The notes below the pieces were generated by a model that saw nothing but the letters and a program-made list of their open reading frames with translations, did not search any database and had not been told where the DNA came from. A stretch of DNA of 20,161 nt from an uncultured Treponema sp. (GTDB lineage: Bacteria; Spirochaetota; Spirochaetia; Treponematales; Treponemataceae), in contig CAJPOL010000024.1 in the NCBI GenBank assembly GCA_905372265.1, positions 1 through 20,161 of the forward strand, in the 5' to 3' direction. Every line of letters begins with the position of its first letter. Position 1 is the stretch's first letter. This document shows positions 6,137 through 14,333 of the stretch, piece by piece. The position numbers and the translations under genes are program-made.

Positions 6137-8809
6137 TTACAATTCGGCAGCAGATATTTTCAGTATCTTGTAGACTTTTTCCTCATCATTGACCGTAAAA
6201 GAAAGCGTTTCATCAGGTTTATGATTCAGCAGATTAGTACCGAGCGGTGACATATAGGAGATAATACCGTTTTCGGGACTGGATTCCCACGGACCGAGTA
6301 TAGTATACGTCTCTTTTGTATGCGTTTTCAGATTTTCCAATACTACTACCGTACCGAAGCTGACACGTGTTGTCGTAACGGTGGTCGGATCAAAAATCTG
6401 TGCCCGTCCCAGCTCTTCTTGCAGACGGCTGAGCGTATTGCTTAGTCTGTTCTGTTCTTCTTTCGCTGCTTTGTATTCTGCATTTTCGCGTAAGTCACCC
6501 AAAGAAAGCGCAAAACCGATTTCTTTGGAGTTACGCGGTATGTCTTCTTCGACAAGCCGCTGCATCTCCCGTTGTTTCTCTTCCATTTTCTGCGCTGTTA
6601 CGATTAAACCCCGTCCGGTTACCGTTTTTTCAACTTCGTCAAAGAACTTAAAGTTCTTGTATTTTTCTAAAATACGGTTGCGCAGCTGCATTTTGATAGC
6701 GGCATCCAAATCCCGTATATCGCCGACAAGCGTATAAAGCCGTGTTACTGCATCTTCGGTATGATCAAGAATGAAGTTCTCCAATAAGGCCTCTTTTCCG
6801 AATAGGATCGTATGAACCTGCTTATTGATTTTCCGATTTTCGGTTGTATTCCGCCGGCTGGCAATTTCACGATAGCTTATATCAAGGATATGGATGAGTA
6901 CGATGATCTGATGTTCATAGCCGATATTGAGTTCTTTAAACCATTGCTCATCCTGCACATTCTTAAAGAACCAAATAACCGCTTCACGGTATTCTTTGTA
7001 ATCTTTATAGCATGTCAATACCAGCTCTTTTGCTTTTTCAGGATACTCTTCCAGCAGCGGTGTAAGAATTTCGGAAGAAAGCACCACCGGAAAGAGACGG
7101 ACATAGTGATCGCTCCAATCGGGAACCAGATTTTTAATATTACGCAGATAAGCGCTGCGTAATTCTTTATTTTTTATCTCGGTATAGATGGCGGTCGGAT
7201 TTTCAATTTGAGCGAACAGTTCTGCAAAATTATGCTGCTTTCCGCTGCTGAGATGCGGCAATGCCGCCGTCAATTTTGAGACAACGAGGTAAGACGCAAT
7301 CACGTGCTCATTTACTTGACTAAAGGCTTTTAAAAAGCGGTCAAAATAGTTGAACATATCCTGAAACCCGTCGGAATCCGTATCGCCGCGCTCCATGACA
7401 TTGAAAATAATTTCAACACGTTCAAAGAAATTCTTTTGCGCCTTAAACTCATTTGATAATTTCTCATCAAGTGAAATCGGGCGCGTATGCACTGTGTAAA
7501 AATCAATATTGGACGGATTAATACCGAATTCGGGATTTTCTTTGACGATTTTCCGAGCCTTTGTGCTCCAGCTTGTCCATTCGCCGGCGGTTAAAAGGGA
7601 CGGCACCAGTTCATGCTTAATCCGTTTAAAATCGCAATTATTGTCAAAGCTGCGGATAACGGTTTTAAGTGTCCATTCGGGATCCGCTTTGATTTTTGCG
7701 GTCAGCTCATCCCGCTTCATAACCGACTTTAATACCCAAATATGCTCGCGGTCAAGCGTTTGCAGGGCGGTAATGCCCATTTTCAAGCTCATCGTATGAC
7801 CGCGCTTTTTGGCAAAGTCAATAGTCAATTCATCATTATTCACCTTTGCAATACGGCCGACACCCCATGTCCGGTGAAAGACAAAATTTCCTTCATCAAA
7901 GGAAATATGCTTTTCAAAATCATCAATCGCCTCAAAAACATTACGCCAGTTCTGCGTTAAATTGGAAACCTTGATGTACTCTTCCAGCTGACTGTGGCCT
8001 GCATATTTCTCTTTAAAACAGTCGGTAATCTCTTTCCGCGCCCATACATCTTTATCATCATACGATAAGATCAGCTTTAAAATATCAATGCAAACATCCC
8101 AATCCGCTTCTTTTTTGTAATAGCCGTATAAATCCTGCATTAATAAAGCGCTGCGTTCCGCTCCGAGATGATCGGTTACTTTACGCTGAACATGATAAAA
8201 GAAATCGATTTCCTGGGGCACCAGTTCAACTAAATGCGCCCATACTTCTTTGACGGCATTTGTCGAGCGCCTGTTGATAAAACGGTAGAGCGCTTTTTTA
8301 TAAAACTCAACTGTTTTTTCAATATTACCCTGACTTTGATACCGTTCCGCCAGCAGTTTTGCAATATCGGCTTCTTCATAATCGATGCGGACAAGGCGTT
8401 CTAGAATATCATTATCGTCGTTTCCGGATTCTTTATAGCAAGTAGCGAGTGTCCGCAAGGCAAATTTTGAATCTCCGAACTCAAGCACCCGTAGACACAG
8501 GTATTCAACAATCTGCATACGGTGATTGTCCGTAAAGATGGTTACTAACGAAATCAGTGCGGAATCATCAAGCAGCTGTTTTGACAACGCAATAATACTG
8601 GAAATATACAGCGCAGTGATACTTGTTTTAGTGTGCGATAAGTGCGTATCCGAAAGTTCTTTTAATTCATCAAGGGCATGGTTTCTCTTTGCTTCTTCAA
8701 TGATCGTATCTAATTCTTTAAAATTATTCACCGAATAGTTGGTAATTGCAGCCCGCGTCCATTTCTCTTCGTTGAGTATATCGCGAACCTTCTTTAAGAC
8801 ATCTGACAT
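6137..8809 (-). CDS. greA: Long GreA-type transcription elongation factor with N-terminal helical extension
   Basis: GreA enters the secondary channel of stalled RNA polymerase and triggers cleavage of backtracked RNA. The last 155 or so residues (from about 733) are a complete GreA: a coiled coil with GDLRENAEYKAAKEEQ (771-786), including the acidic tip residues D772 and E775, then the FKBP-like domain (VSFGTVVVLENL, GIISYMSPLGTNLL). The first 730 residues are the oddity: the protein has 890 residues against about 158 for E. coli GreA. Residues 60-300 look like TPR/HEAT-like helical pairs. Residues 309-350 (FVFHRTWGVGRI, then LTIDFAKKRGHTMSL) resemble a small beta-barrel like that of CarD-type RNA polymerase binders. 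Long GreA proteins are known in spirochaetes and chlamydiae. The ATG at 8809 has GAGAGG 5 nt upstream. It follows the TPR gene by 21 nt, one operon. Confidence 0.93.
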   Translation of the reverse strand: MSDVLKKVRDILNEEKWTRAAITNYSVNNFKELDTIIEEAKRNHALDELKELSDTHLSHTKTSITALYISSIIALSKQLLDDSALISLVTIFTDNHRMQIVEYLCLRVLEFGDSKFALRTLATCYKESGNDDNDILERLVRIDYEEADIAKLLAERYQSQGNIEKTVEFYKKALYRFINRRSTNAVKEVWAHLVELVPQEIDFFYHVQRKVTDHLGAERSALLMQDLYGYYKKEADWDVCIDILKLILSYDDKDVWARKEITDCFKEKYAGHSQLEEYIKVSNLTQNWRNVFEAIDDFEKHISFDEGNFVFHRTWGVGRIAKVNNDELTIDFAKKRGHTMSLKMGITALQTLDREHIWVLKSVMKRDELTAKIKADPEWTLKTVIRSFDNNCDFKRIKHELVPSLLTAGEWTSWSTKARKIVKENPEFGINPSNIDFYTVHTRPISLDEKLSNEFKAQKNFFERVEIIFNVMERGDTDSDGFQDMFNYFDRFLKAFSQVNEHVIASYLVVSKLTAALPHLSSGKQHNFAELFAQIENPTAIYTEIKNKELRSAYLRNIKNLVPDWSDHYVRLFPVVLSSEILTPLLEEYPEKAKELVLTCYKDYKEYREAVIWFFKNVQDEQWFKELNIGYEHQIIVLIHILDISYREIASRRNTTENRKINKQVHTILFGKEALLENFILDHTEDAVTRLYTLVGDIRDLDAAIKMQLRNRILEKYKNFKFFDEVEKTVTGRGLIVTAQKMEEKQREMQRLVEEDIPRNSKEIGFALSLGDLRENAEYKAAKEEQNRLSNTLSRLQEELGRAQIFDPTTVTTTRVSFGTVVVLENLKTHTKETYTILGPWESSPENGIISYMSPLGTNLLNHKPDETLSFTVNDEEKVYKILKISAAEL

Positions 8810-8830
8810 ATAAACCTCTCAGTAGCTGCA

Positions 8831-9769
8831 TCAGCGCATATAGCAGTCATAAATTTGGCCATCAAGCAACTTGATCTTGAGCAGAATCTCATCGATTTTT
8901 GACCGTTCAACACTGCCGCTCATATAATGATCAATGAGCCAAAAATAATAATTTATGAGACGCGGGACAAGAACAGCACTCTTTTTGACATCCTTGCTCC
9001 TCAGCTCATTTTCAAGCGTATAGATAGATTGCTTTAACCTTCCTAATTCAAGAGCTTTCAGCTCACGCTTGACATTAAAGATACCGTTCAGTGTACCGTA
9101 CACCGGTATCCATTCCAACAACTCTTCTCCTGTATAACCAGCGGAGACAACTTTTGTAACGAGTGCACAAATAATTTCGGATTCTAGAAAACACAGTTCT
9201 ATTTCCGATGCATTTTTAAAAAACGCCTCACGGAAGAATACTTTTGCAAGACGGAATTCTCCGCTGAAAGCATAGGCATCCGCAAGTTCGGCAGTGATGG
9301 CCGATGAACTTGCATTTATATCCGCTGCATAACGCAAACAGCTGATTGCCGTATCATAATCCCCAAGCGCTTTATAGCACAAACCTGTTTTACGGTATAT
9401 TTCGGCGGCATGAATACTCTCGGAACCTTTCAGCAGCAACAGATAAAACTGCAAAGCGATGGTAAAAGCGCTGCACTTAAATGCATACACAACCGGTTCA
9501 TTAAAGCCGCCGTTCTCCCGTATATAATCAAGGAACGGTTTCCATTGGGAAATAATATACTCGCCGCGTAAAAAATCATCAGACAGAGTACGCGCATACC
9601 GTAAACGATTCAGCCAAAAGTTCACGCCTTTGATCGTATACAGGACCTGAGGATTTTCCAAATCCTGTTCAAGCAGCTGCTCCAGACTTTTATGACACTG
9701 CTCAAGCTCTCCTTGCTTGAGGAATACAAGGGCAGGCTGTAATACGGTTTGAACAGAACGGTCTAACAT
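8831..9769 (-). CDS. TPR-repeat protein, first gene of the greA operon
   Basis: This is a 312-residue cytoplasmic protein with no signal peptide. Helix-turn-helix repeats fit the TPR pattern: about 11-44, 121-154 (AAEIYRKTGLCYKALGDYDT) and 155-188 (AITAELADAYAFSGEFRLAK). Beyond 210 it turns into a helical segment with a heptad-like stretch (KRELKALELGRLKQSIYTLE, 234-253). I do not recognise a specific function. It precedes greA by 21 nt in the same direction and should be co-transcribed from the promoter at 9782-9810. Since the GreA extension is also built of helical repeats, the two may work on the same partner, but that is inference. The ATG at 9769 has no clear Shine-Dalgarno and only a very short leader. 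Confidence 0.85.
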   Translation of the reverse strand: MLDRSVQTVLQPALVFLKQGELEQCHKSLEQLLEQDLENPQVLYTIKGVNFWLNRLRYARTLSDDFLRGEYIISQWKPFLDYIRENGGFNEPVVYAFKCSAFTIALQFYLLLLKGSESIHAAEIYRKTGLCYKALGDYDTAISCLRYAADINASSSAITAELADAYAFSGEFRLAKVFFREAFFKNASEIELCFLESEIICALVTKVVSAGYTGEELLEWIPVYGTLNGIFNVKRELKALELGRLKQSIYTLENELRSKDVKKSAVLVPRLINYYFWLIDHYMSGSVERSKIDEILLKIKLLDGQIYDCYMR

Positions 9770-9781
9770 ACTTCTATCCGT

Positions 9782-9815
9782 AGTGTACTCAATAATACGC
9801 CTTTAGTCAATTGAC
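9782..9815 (-). promoter_or_regulatory. Promoter for the TPR-greA operon, with a palindrome over its -35
   Basis: On the minus strand TTGACT (9810-9805) and TACACT (9787-9782) are separated by exactly 17 nt, a good sigma-70 match. Transcription would start only a few bases before the ATG at 9769. The -35 is overlapped by the perfect 10-bp palindrome GTCAATTGAC (9806-9815), a possible operator. Confidence 0.55.
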
Positions 9816-9899
9816 CCTTTTTTTAAAATTTGCTATTATCTGCTCCCCTCTTGAGAGTGATTATTGATAAAGTACCGTTTGCAGTTTTGCGTCCCGCTT

Positions 9900-10541
9900 T
9901 TATTTTAGTCCGTAGGATTCGGTAACCGGCAGTACAAATAAGATGCCGTGTCCGTCCTGTTCAATTTCGCTGTGTTCGCGTATTGCGGCGACAACGGTCT
10001 CGACTTGCTCGGTATCGACAATGGTCAGTACAATTTCTTTTTCAGGTTCTATTTCAATATCAAAAATGAGCTTTGTTTGATTCGCACCTGAACCGCGCGC
10101 ATGTAAAACAGTTCCGCCTCGGGCGCCTGCTTGTATAGTGGCGTCAACAACATCGTTTGCCCGTCCTCTATTTACAATCGTGAATATAGCTGATTTCATA
10201 GTGTTCATTGTTTCTCCTGTCTGTGCATATACCGATTCGGCATTCCGCTTATTGCAAAATGAAATAGGAAGCAGACATGCGATGCCGAAATTCTTGCGTG
10301 TGATATTAAGCCGCCGGTTTAACGCATCCATGACGGATACAAGAGCGTCATGCTCGCCTACCGTAAGGATGACTTCTTTTTGTATATGATTGATACCTAA
10401 AAAATCAAGTACTTTACTTTTTACGGTTCCATCGGCAATAAGAGTGGTCGCACCGGTTAAACCGAGAGCTCTCCCCTCGTGGATGATTTTCCGCGCCTGA
10501 CCGTGGGGAACTAAAATAAGCAACAGTGAAAAAGTATTCAT
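9900..10541 (-). CDS. Tandem PII-like signalling protein paired with a DUF1538 membrane protein
   Basis: This 213-residue protein is made of two PII-like domains. The second (about 115-210) is clear: KSAIFTIVNRGRANDVVDAT, then AGARGGTVLHARG (138-150) and EPEKEIVLTIV (165-175), the last being the edge strand of the ferredoxin-like fold. The first (1-95) is diverged but parallel: SLLLILVPHGQARKI, GLTGATTLIADG (27-38) and KEVILTV (55-61). PII proteins sense nucleotides or small metabolites and gate transporters or enzymes through their T-loop. Here the T-loop region of domain 2 (149-165) is short and has no tyrosine, so GlnB-type uridylylation is unlikely. Its ATG lies one base after the stop of the DUF1538 gene, and its weak AGAGG site is inside that gene, implying translational coupling. 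A regulatory subunit for that membrane protein is the natural inference. Confidence 0.88.
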   Translation of the reverse strand: MNTFSLLLILVPHGQARKIIHEGRALGLTGATTLIADGTVKSKVLDFLGINHIQKEVILTVGEHDALVSVMDALNRRLNITRKNFGIACLLPISFCNKRNAESVYAQTGETMNTMKSAIFTIVNRGRANDVVDATIQAGARGGTVLHARGSGANQTKLIFDIEIEPEKEIVLTIVDTEQVETVVAAIREHSEIEQDGHGILFVLPVTESYGLK

Positions 10542-10542
10542 T

Positions 10543-12021
10543 TTATTTTTTCGTCCTCTGTTTCAAGTGAAAAAGTAATCCCAGTATTTGTAATGAAATA
10601 ATGGGAGCTAATGCGACTGCCGCAATAATTCCGAAGCCGTCAATCAATACGTTGGCACCCGGAGTTGCCGCTGCGATGCCTTGTGCAAAAGAGAGCACAA
10701 AAGTAGCTGTCATAGGCCCCGATGCAACGCCTCCTGCATCAAAAGCCATACCGACAAAGAGCCCCGGCACGATCCACGATAAGATAAGAGCCGCTGCATA
10801 TCCCGGCAGCAGAATATGCCACAGCTGAAAGGCAGGGATAATAATCCGCAGCATGGACAGGAATGTTGCCGTACTCACCCCAAGCGCAAGGAATATCAAT
10901 ACAATCTTCCGCGGGATATAGCCTGAACTTACCGTTTCAATTTGCTTTGTTAGCACATATACTGCCGGTTCCGCAAGGATCACAACACAGCCTATGCAGG
11001 CTCCGATGAACATGATGAGCGGATAGTTGCCGATAGCGCCGATAGTATTTCCGATAATGAAGCCGAAATCCAGAAAGCCTGCTTTAACACCGGTGAGAAA
11101 GAGGCTTAATCCGATAAACGTAATAATCAGCCCTTTTACGATAGAAGAAAGCGCATGTTTTTTAAGACTCCGCGCTACGGCAGCGCAAAGGAGAAAAATA
11201 ACGGCTATGGGAACAAGAGACAGCGCTGCTTCTTGAGCGGCATGCCACAGCGATTCTATGATAACGGAAAACAATGAACCGGCGCTGTCATGCAGCGTAA
11301 CGGAAGCATTTTCATCAAACACGGGGAGTTTGCGTACCAGTGTAATAAACAGCACACTGATAATGGCCCCCGCCGACACCATGCCGACTAAACCGAATGA
11401 ATCGGTTTCCGATGCGATAGCATCCTTTTTCATACGGGAAACACCGGCAGCGATTGCTAAGATGAATGGAACGGTAATAGCGCCCGTTGTTGCTCCCGAT
11501 GAATCGAAAGCAATGGAAATGCCTTCACTTACGGAAAAAAACGACAATCCGCAGATGATTAGGTAAGAAACGGTGAAGATGGTATGCTGCGGCAGATGGT
11601 AGACAATCCCGAAAAGTCCGACAGCCAAAAATACGGCAACGCCGATCGATACGATAACCACCAGCGTATTTTGAGGAATTGCTCCTTTGGTTACTTCCAT
11701 CACTTGACTGCCGAGTATTTGTAAATCGGGTTCCGCAATCGAAATAAAAAAGCCGAGTATAATGCCGCCGATTACTACTAATGAGATTTTATTTTTTGCA
11801 GTGATAAACTGTCCCATGAAGTCGCCGATGGGCGTAATGCCGATGTCGATACCGAATAAGAATATCGTCAGCCCGATACAGATACATACTACACCGGCGA
11901 GAAACTGAATAAACACCGTATAATCTACCCGTACAAAAAGGAAATTGAGTATGCTGATGAGTACGGCAATAGGCAAAACCGAAAAAAGTACCTCTTTAAA
12001 TTTTTCAGCAAGAACGTTCAT
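10543..12021 (-). CDS. Fused double-DUF1538 membrane protein (UmpAB-like, candidate cation antiporter)
   Basis: This is a 492-residue polytopic membrane protein with an internal duplication. The halves align by eye at an offset of about 254 residues: FLFGIDIGITPIGDFMG (54-70) with FLTGVKAGFLDFGFIIG (308-324); ISIAEPDLQ with VILAEPAVY (AEP at 96-98 and 350-352); and AFDSSGATTGAIT (171-183) with AFDAGGVASGPMT (426-438). DUF1538 proteins are often encoded as two genes; in Halomonas a pair called UmpA/UmpB has been reported as a Na+(Li+,K+)/H+ antiporter (from memory). Here the pair is fused. The paired AEP and AFDxxG motifs are good candidates for the transport site, which is inference. The ATG at 12021 has GGAGG 11-15 nt upstream. 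It is first in a two-gene operon with the PII-like gene. A TCTAAAAACTGATTTG element lies 75-126 bp upstream. Confidence 0.88.
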   Translation of the reverse strand: MNVLAEKFKEVLFSVLPIAVLISILNFLFVRVDYTVFIQFLAGVVCICIGLTIFLFGIDIGITPIGDFMGQFITAKNKISLVVIGGIILGFFISIAEPDLQILGSQVMEVTKGAIPQNTLVVIVSIGVAVFLAVGLFGIVYHLPQHTIFTVSYLIICGLSFFSVSEGISIAFDSSGATTGAITVPFILAIAAGVSRMKKDAIASETDSFGLVGMVSAGAIISVLFITLVRKLPVFDENASVTLHDSAGSLFSVIIESLWHAAQEAALSLVPIAVIFLLCAAVARSLKKHALSSIVKGLIITFIGLSLFLTGVKAGFLDFGFIIGNTIGAIGNYPLIMFIGACIGCVVILAEPAVYVLTKQIETVSSGYIPRKIVLIFLALGVSTATFLSMLRIIIPAFQLWHILLPGYAAALILSWIVPGLFVGMAFDAGGVASGPMTATFVLSFAQGIAAATPGANVLIDGFGIIAAVALAPIISLQILGLLFHLKQRTKK

Positions 12022-12095
12022 GCGGAATACTTCCTCCTATACCTACTATGCCGAAGTTATACGGCAGCTGTTCAAAAAACTATTTCAGAACATCT

Positions 12096-12147
12096 TCTAA
12101 AAACTGATTTGCACTCCGTGTTATTCGTGCGGAGGTTTATTTCCCTA
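12096..12147 (-). repeat. Dispersed element TCTAAAAACTGATTTG ... TTATTTCCCTA (copy 1)
   Basis: TCTAAAAACTGATTTG (12096-12111) continues as GCACTCCGTGTTATT-like sequence to 12125 and closes with TTATTTCCCTA (12137-12147). The first 30 nt match 27/30 to 19261-19290, and the closing 11 nt match exactly. The middle holds a small hairpin CTCCG (12114-12118)/CGGAG (12130-12134). Read on the minus strand it sits between the chemoreceptor stop (12157) and the DUF1538 gene. There it could serve as a terminator (the stem is followed, after 10 nt, by TTTTT) or as part of the downstream leader. A second dyad TGTTC/GAACA (12069-12092) lies next to it. Confidence 0.65.
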
Positions 12148-12156
12148 TTTTTTCTC

Positions 12157-14316
12157 TTAATTACTTTCATAATGAGGCCTTTCGTCCTCTGATCTTTCCG
12201 TTTTAAATTTACCGACTTCCAGTGCAAGGCTGTCAATGCTTTCTTTGTTTTTTACCGCTATTTCAAGCGACTCTTGAGCAGCGCTGTTTATTAAATCCGC
12301 TTGGGATGCAATACTATCTACGCTTTCCCGTAACACTCGGGTCAATTCATCAAGGAGAGCCGTTTCCGATGTAATCTTCTCGCCACCGGCCAGCATTTCA
12401 TCGGAACTGCTTTTTACTTCATTCGTTAAACTGCTCACCTCATTAATGGCCGTCCAAATAGCCTGCCCGTTCCGTTCCTGCTCCTCCATTGCATGAACAA
12501 CACGCTCAATCGAACCGCTGACATCCTTTGAATAGCCCGAAATAAAATTAAACTTTTCCACTGCAGCCGCAGCCAAATGGGCAAGCCGTTCAATTTCTCC
12601 GGTTAAATTTTTAAGCGTAACGGAGATTTTTTTACCTTGAGAGCTGGATTCTTCCGCTAATTTTCTGATTTCGGAAGCTACAACGGCAAAACCTTTACCG
12701 GCTTCCCCTGCATGAGCGGCTTCGATTGCCGCATTCATCGCTAACAGATTCGTTTGAGCGGCAATATTTTCTATGACGCTGCCCGCTTCAATTAAACCTC
12801 CCGACGCTTCCGAAATACTCTGCGAAATCTTATTCGCCTCAGCCAATGTCTCCCGTCCATCGTTGGTTGCTGTCGATAGATTCAGAATCGACTCCCTCGT
12901 TTCCGTCACATTCTCACCGACCGTCCCAATCGTCAGCGTCAGCTTATTGAACGAAGAAGAAGATTCTTCGACCATCGCAGCCTGTTTTCCGATCCGCTCG
13001 TTCAATAACCGCAGCGTGTTGATAATCTGCTCTATAGCGGAAGCAGTTCCGGCAACGCATTGCTCTTGTTCGGTAAACCGGTCTTTCAGCGCCTCAATGG
13101 AATTTGTGATCGTTGTAACAAATTCGCTTGCCGCAAGCATGTTTGTTTCAAGATCAGAGCCGACAGTCGCCATCTCACCGGAATCCCGCCCTACTTTTCT
13201 TATTGAATTCCTCAATTTTAAAATCGTTTGGTTAAAATAGGAAGACAGCACGCTCGTTTCGTCTTTGCCGTCCGTAGGAAGCTCTATTGTCAGGTCTCCT
13301 TCTCCCTGGGCAATATTTCTTAATGCATTAATGACATGACTAATCGGCTTTACGATGCTTTTAGCAATAAAAAAGCCTAATCCGATAGCAACAATCAGCT
13401 GGGTACCGGCAATAAAAATAAAAATACGGATTAACCGTGCAACCCGTTCGGCAATAAACTCCGACGCCGGCACCGTGATAAGGAGAGTCCAGTTGGAATA
13501 CTCCATCGGCGCAACAGCGGATATATACTCCACGCCCTGTATTTTTGAAACATTTACCGACGCCTTGTTCGTGTTGAGCGCGCTCTTTAAAAAAGGCACA
13601 AAATCGTTTTTTTCATCCTGTATGATTTCCGAAAAAAAATCTTTATATAAGATTTCAGGACGGCGGTTTCCCAGTATGATGCCGTTCGGACTGATAAGGT
13701 AAGCGGTACCTGTTTCACCGACAATAATATCGCTTATCAAGTTTGATAACGCATCTCCCAACATCGTTACATTGATTACTCCCGCAATTTTTCCCTGTAA
13801 ATCACGCAGCGGGATAGCAGCGATGGACGTATAGCGGCCGTTTTTTGTAGTCAATGCCGGTTCGGTCAGCGTATATTTTCCTTTAAGCGCCGATTGAAAC
13901 CATTCGGTTCCGGCCGCTTGTTCGGTTTTTCCGTCGGTACGGTATATAACGCCGTCAAGTCCCCCGATACCTAAAGAAATCCATCCGCGCTGTTTTTGCA
14001 TCCGAATCTCATTTTGGAAAAGCTTAATTTTATCTTGATATGAAAGAGAAACATCCTGTACTTCGGGCAAATTGGAAAACGCCTCCAACTTTCCGAATAA
14101 CGCCTTTGTCCGCTCATTTAAAACATCCGAAGAAGAGATTGTCAATTCCTCAAGAAAATAGGCCGTATTCCGTGTCAATGAACCTGCCGCAAGGTATACC
14201 GACACAATACTCATGATGATGACGATACAAACGGCAAAAAAGATAAATGCCGCTATCATTTTATTTTTAATCGAAAAGAGTTTTACGCCGCCTGATTTTA
14301 CAGAATGTGTATCCAT
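12157..14316 (-). CDS. Methyl-accepting chemotaxis protein with periplasmic Cache-type sensor
   Basis: This 719-residue transmembrane chemoreceptor passes ligand binding outside to the CheA kinase inside. Domains in order: TM1 (about 20-44); a periplasmic region (45-293) with Cache features such as GIGGLDGVIYRTDG (117-130), then TSIAAIPLRDLQGKIAGVIN (163-182) and GTAYLISPNGIILG (203-216), probably a double Cache; TM2 (296-318); HAMP (about 316-370); and the signalling hairpin with its conserved tip ENIAAQTNLLAMNAAIEAAH (516-535) followed by AGEAGKGFAVVASEIRKLAE. There is no obvious C-terminal CheR-docking pentapeptide. The ATG at 14316 has AGGAG 8 nt upstream. It starts 17 nt after the stop of the solute-binding lipoprotein gene, so the two form an operon and the lipoprotein may present ligand to this receptor. 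Confidence 0.95.
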   Translation of the reverse strand: MDTHSVKSGGVKLFSIKNKMIAAFIFFAVCIVIIMSIVSVYLAAGSLTRNTAYFLEELTISSSDVLNERTKALFGKLEAFSNLPEVQDVSLSYQDKIKLFQNEIRMQKQRGWISLGIGGLDGVIYRTDGKTEQAAGTEWFQSALKGKYTLTEPALTTKNGRYTSIAAIPLRDLQGKIAGVINVTMLGDALSNLISDIIVGETGTAYLISPNGIILGNRRPEILYKDFFSEIIQDEKNDFVPFLKSALNTNKASVNVSKIQGVEYISAVAPMEYSNWTLLITVPASEFIAERVARLIRIFIFIAGTQLIVAIGLGFFIAKSIVKPISHVINALRNIAQGEGDLTIELPTDGKDETSVLSSYFNQTILKLRNSIRKVGRDSGEMATVGSDLETNMLAASEFVTTITNSIEALKDRFTEQEQCVAGTASAIEQIINTLRLLNERIGKQAAMVEESSSSFNKLTLTIGTVGENVTETRESILNLSTATNDGRETLAEANKISQSISEASGGLIEAGSVIENIAAQTNLLAMNAAIEAAHAGEAGKGFAVVASEIRKLAEESSSQGKKISVTLKNLTGEIERLAHLAAAAVEKFNFISGYSKDVSGSIERVVHAMEEQERNGQAIWTAINEVSSLTNEVKSSSDEMLAGGEKITSETALLDELTRVLRESVDSIASQADLINSAAQESLEIAVKNKESIDSLALEVGKFKTERSEDERPHYESN

Positions 14317-14333
14317 GAGAAATCTCCTGTCCT

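Noticed and set aside
6381..8738. Several plus-strand frames of 70-118 codons opposite greA
   Set aside because: The minus-strand frame has an unmistakable GreA domain and continuous coding character. The opposite frames lack ribosome sites and family motifs.
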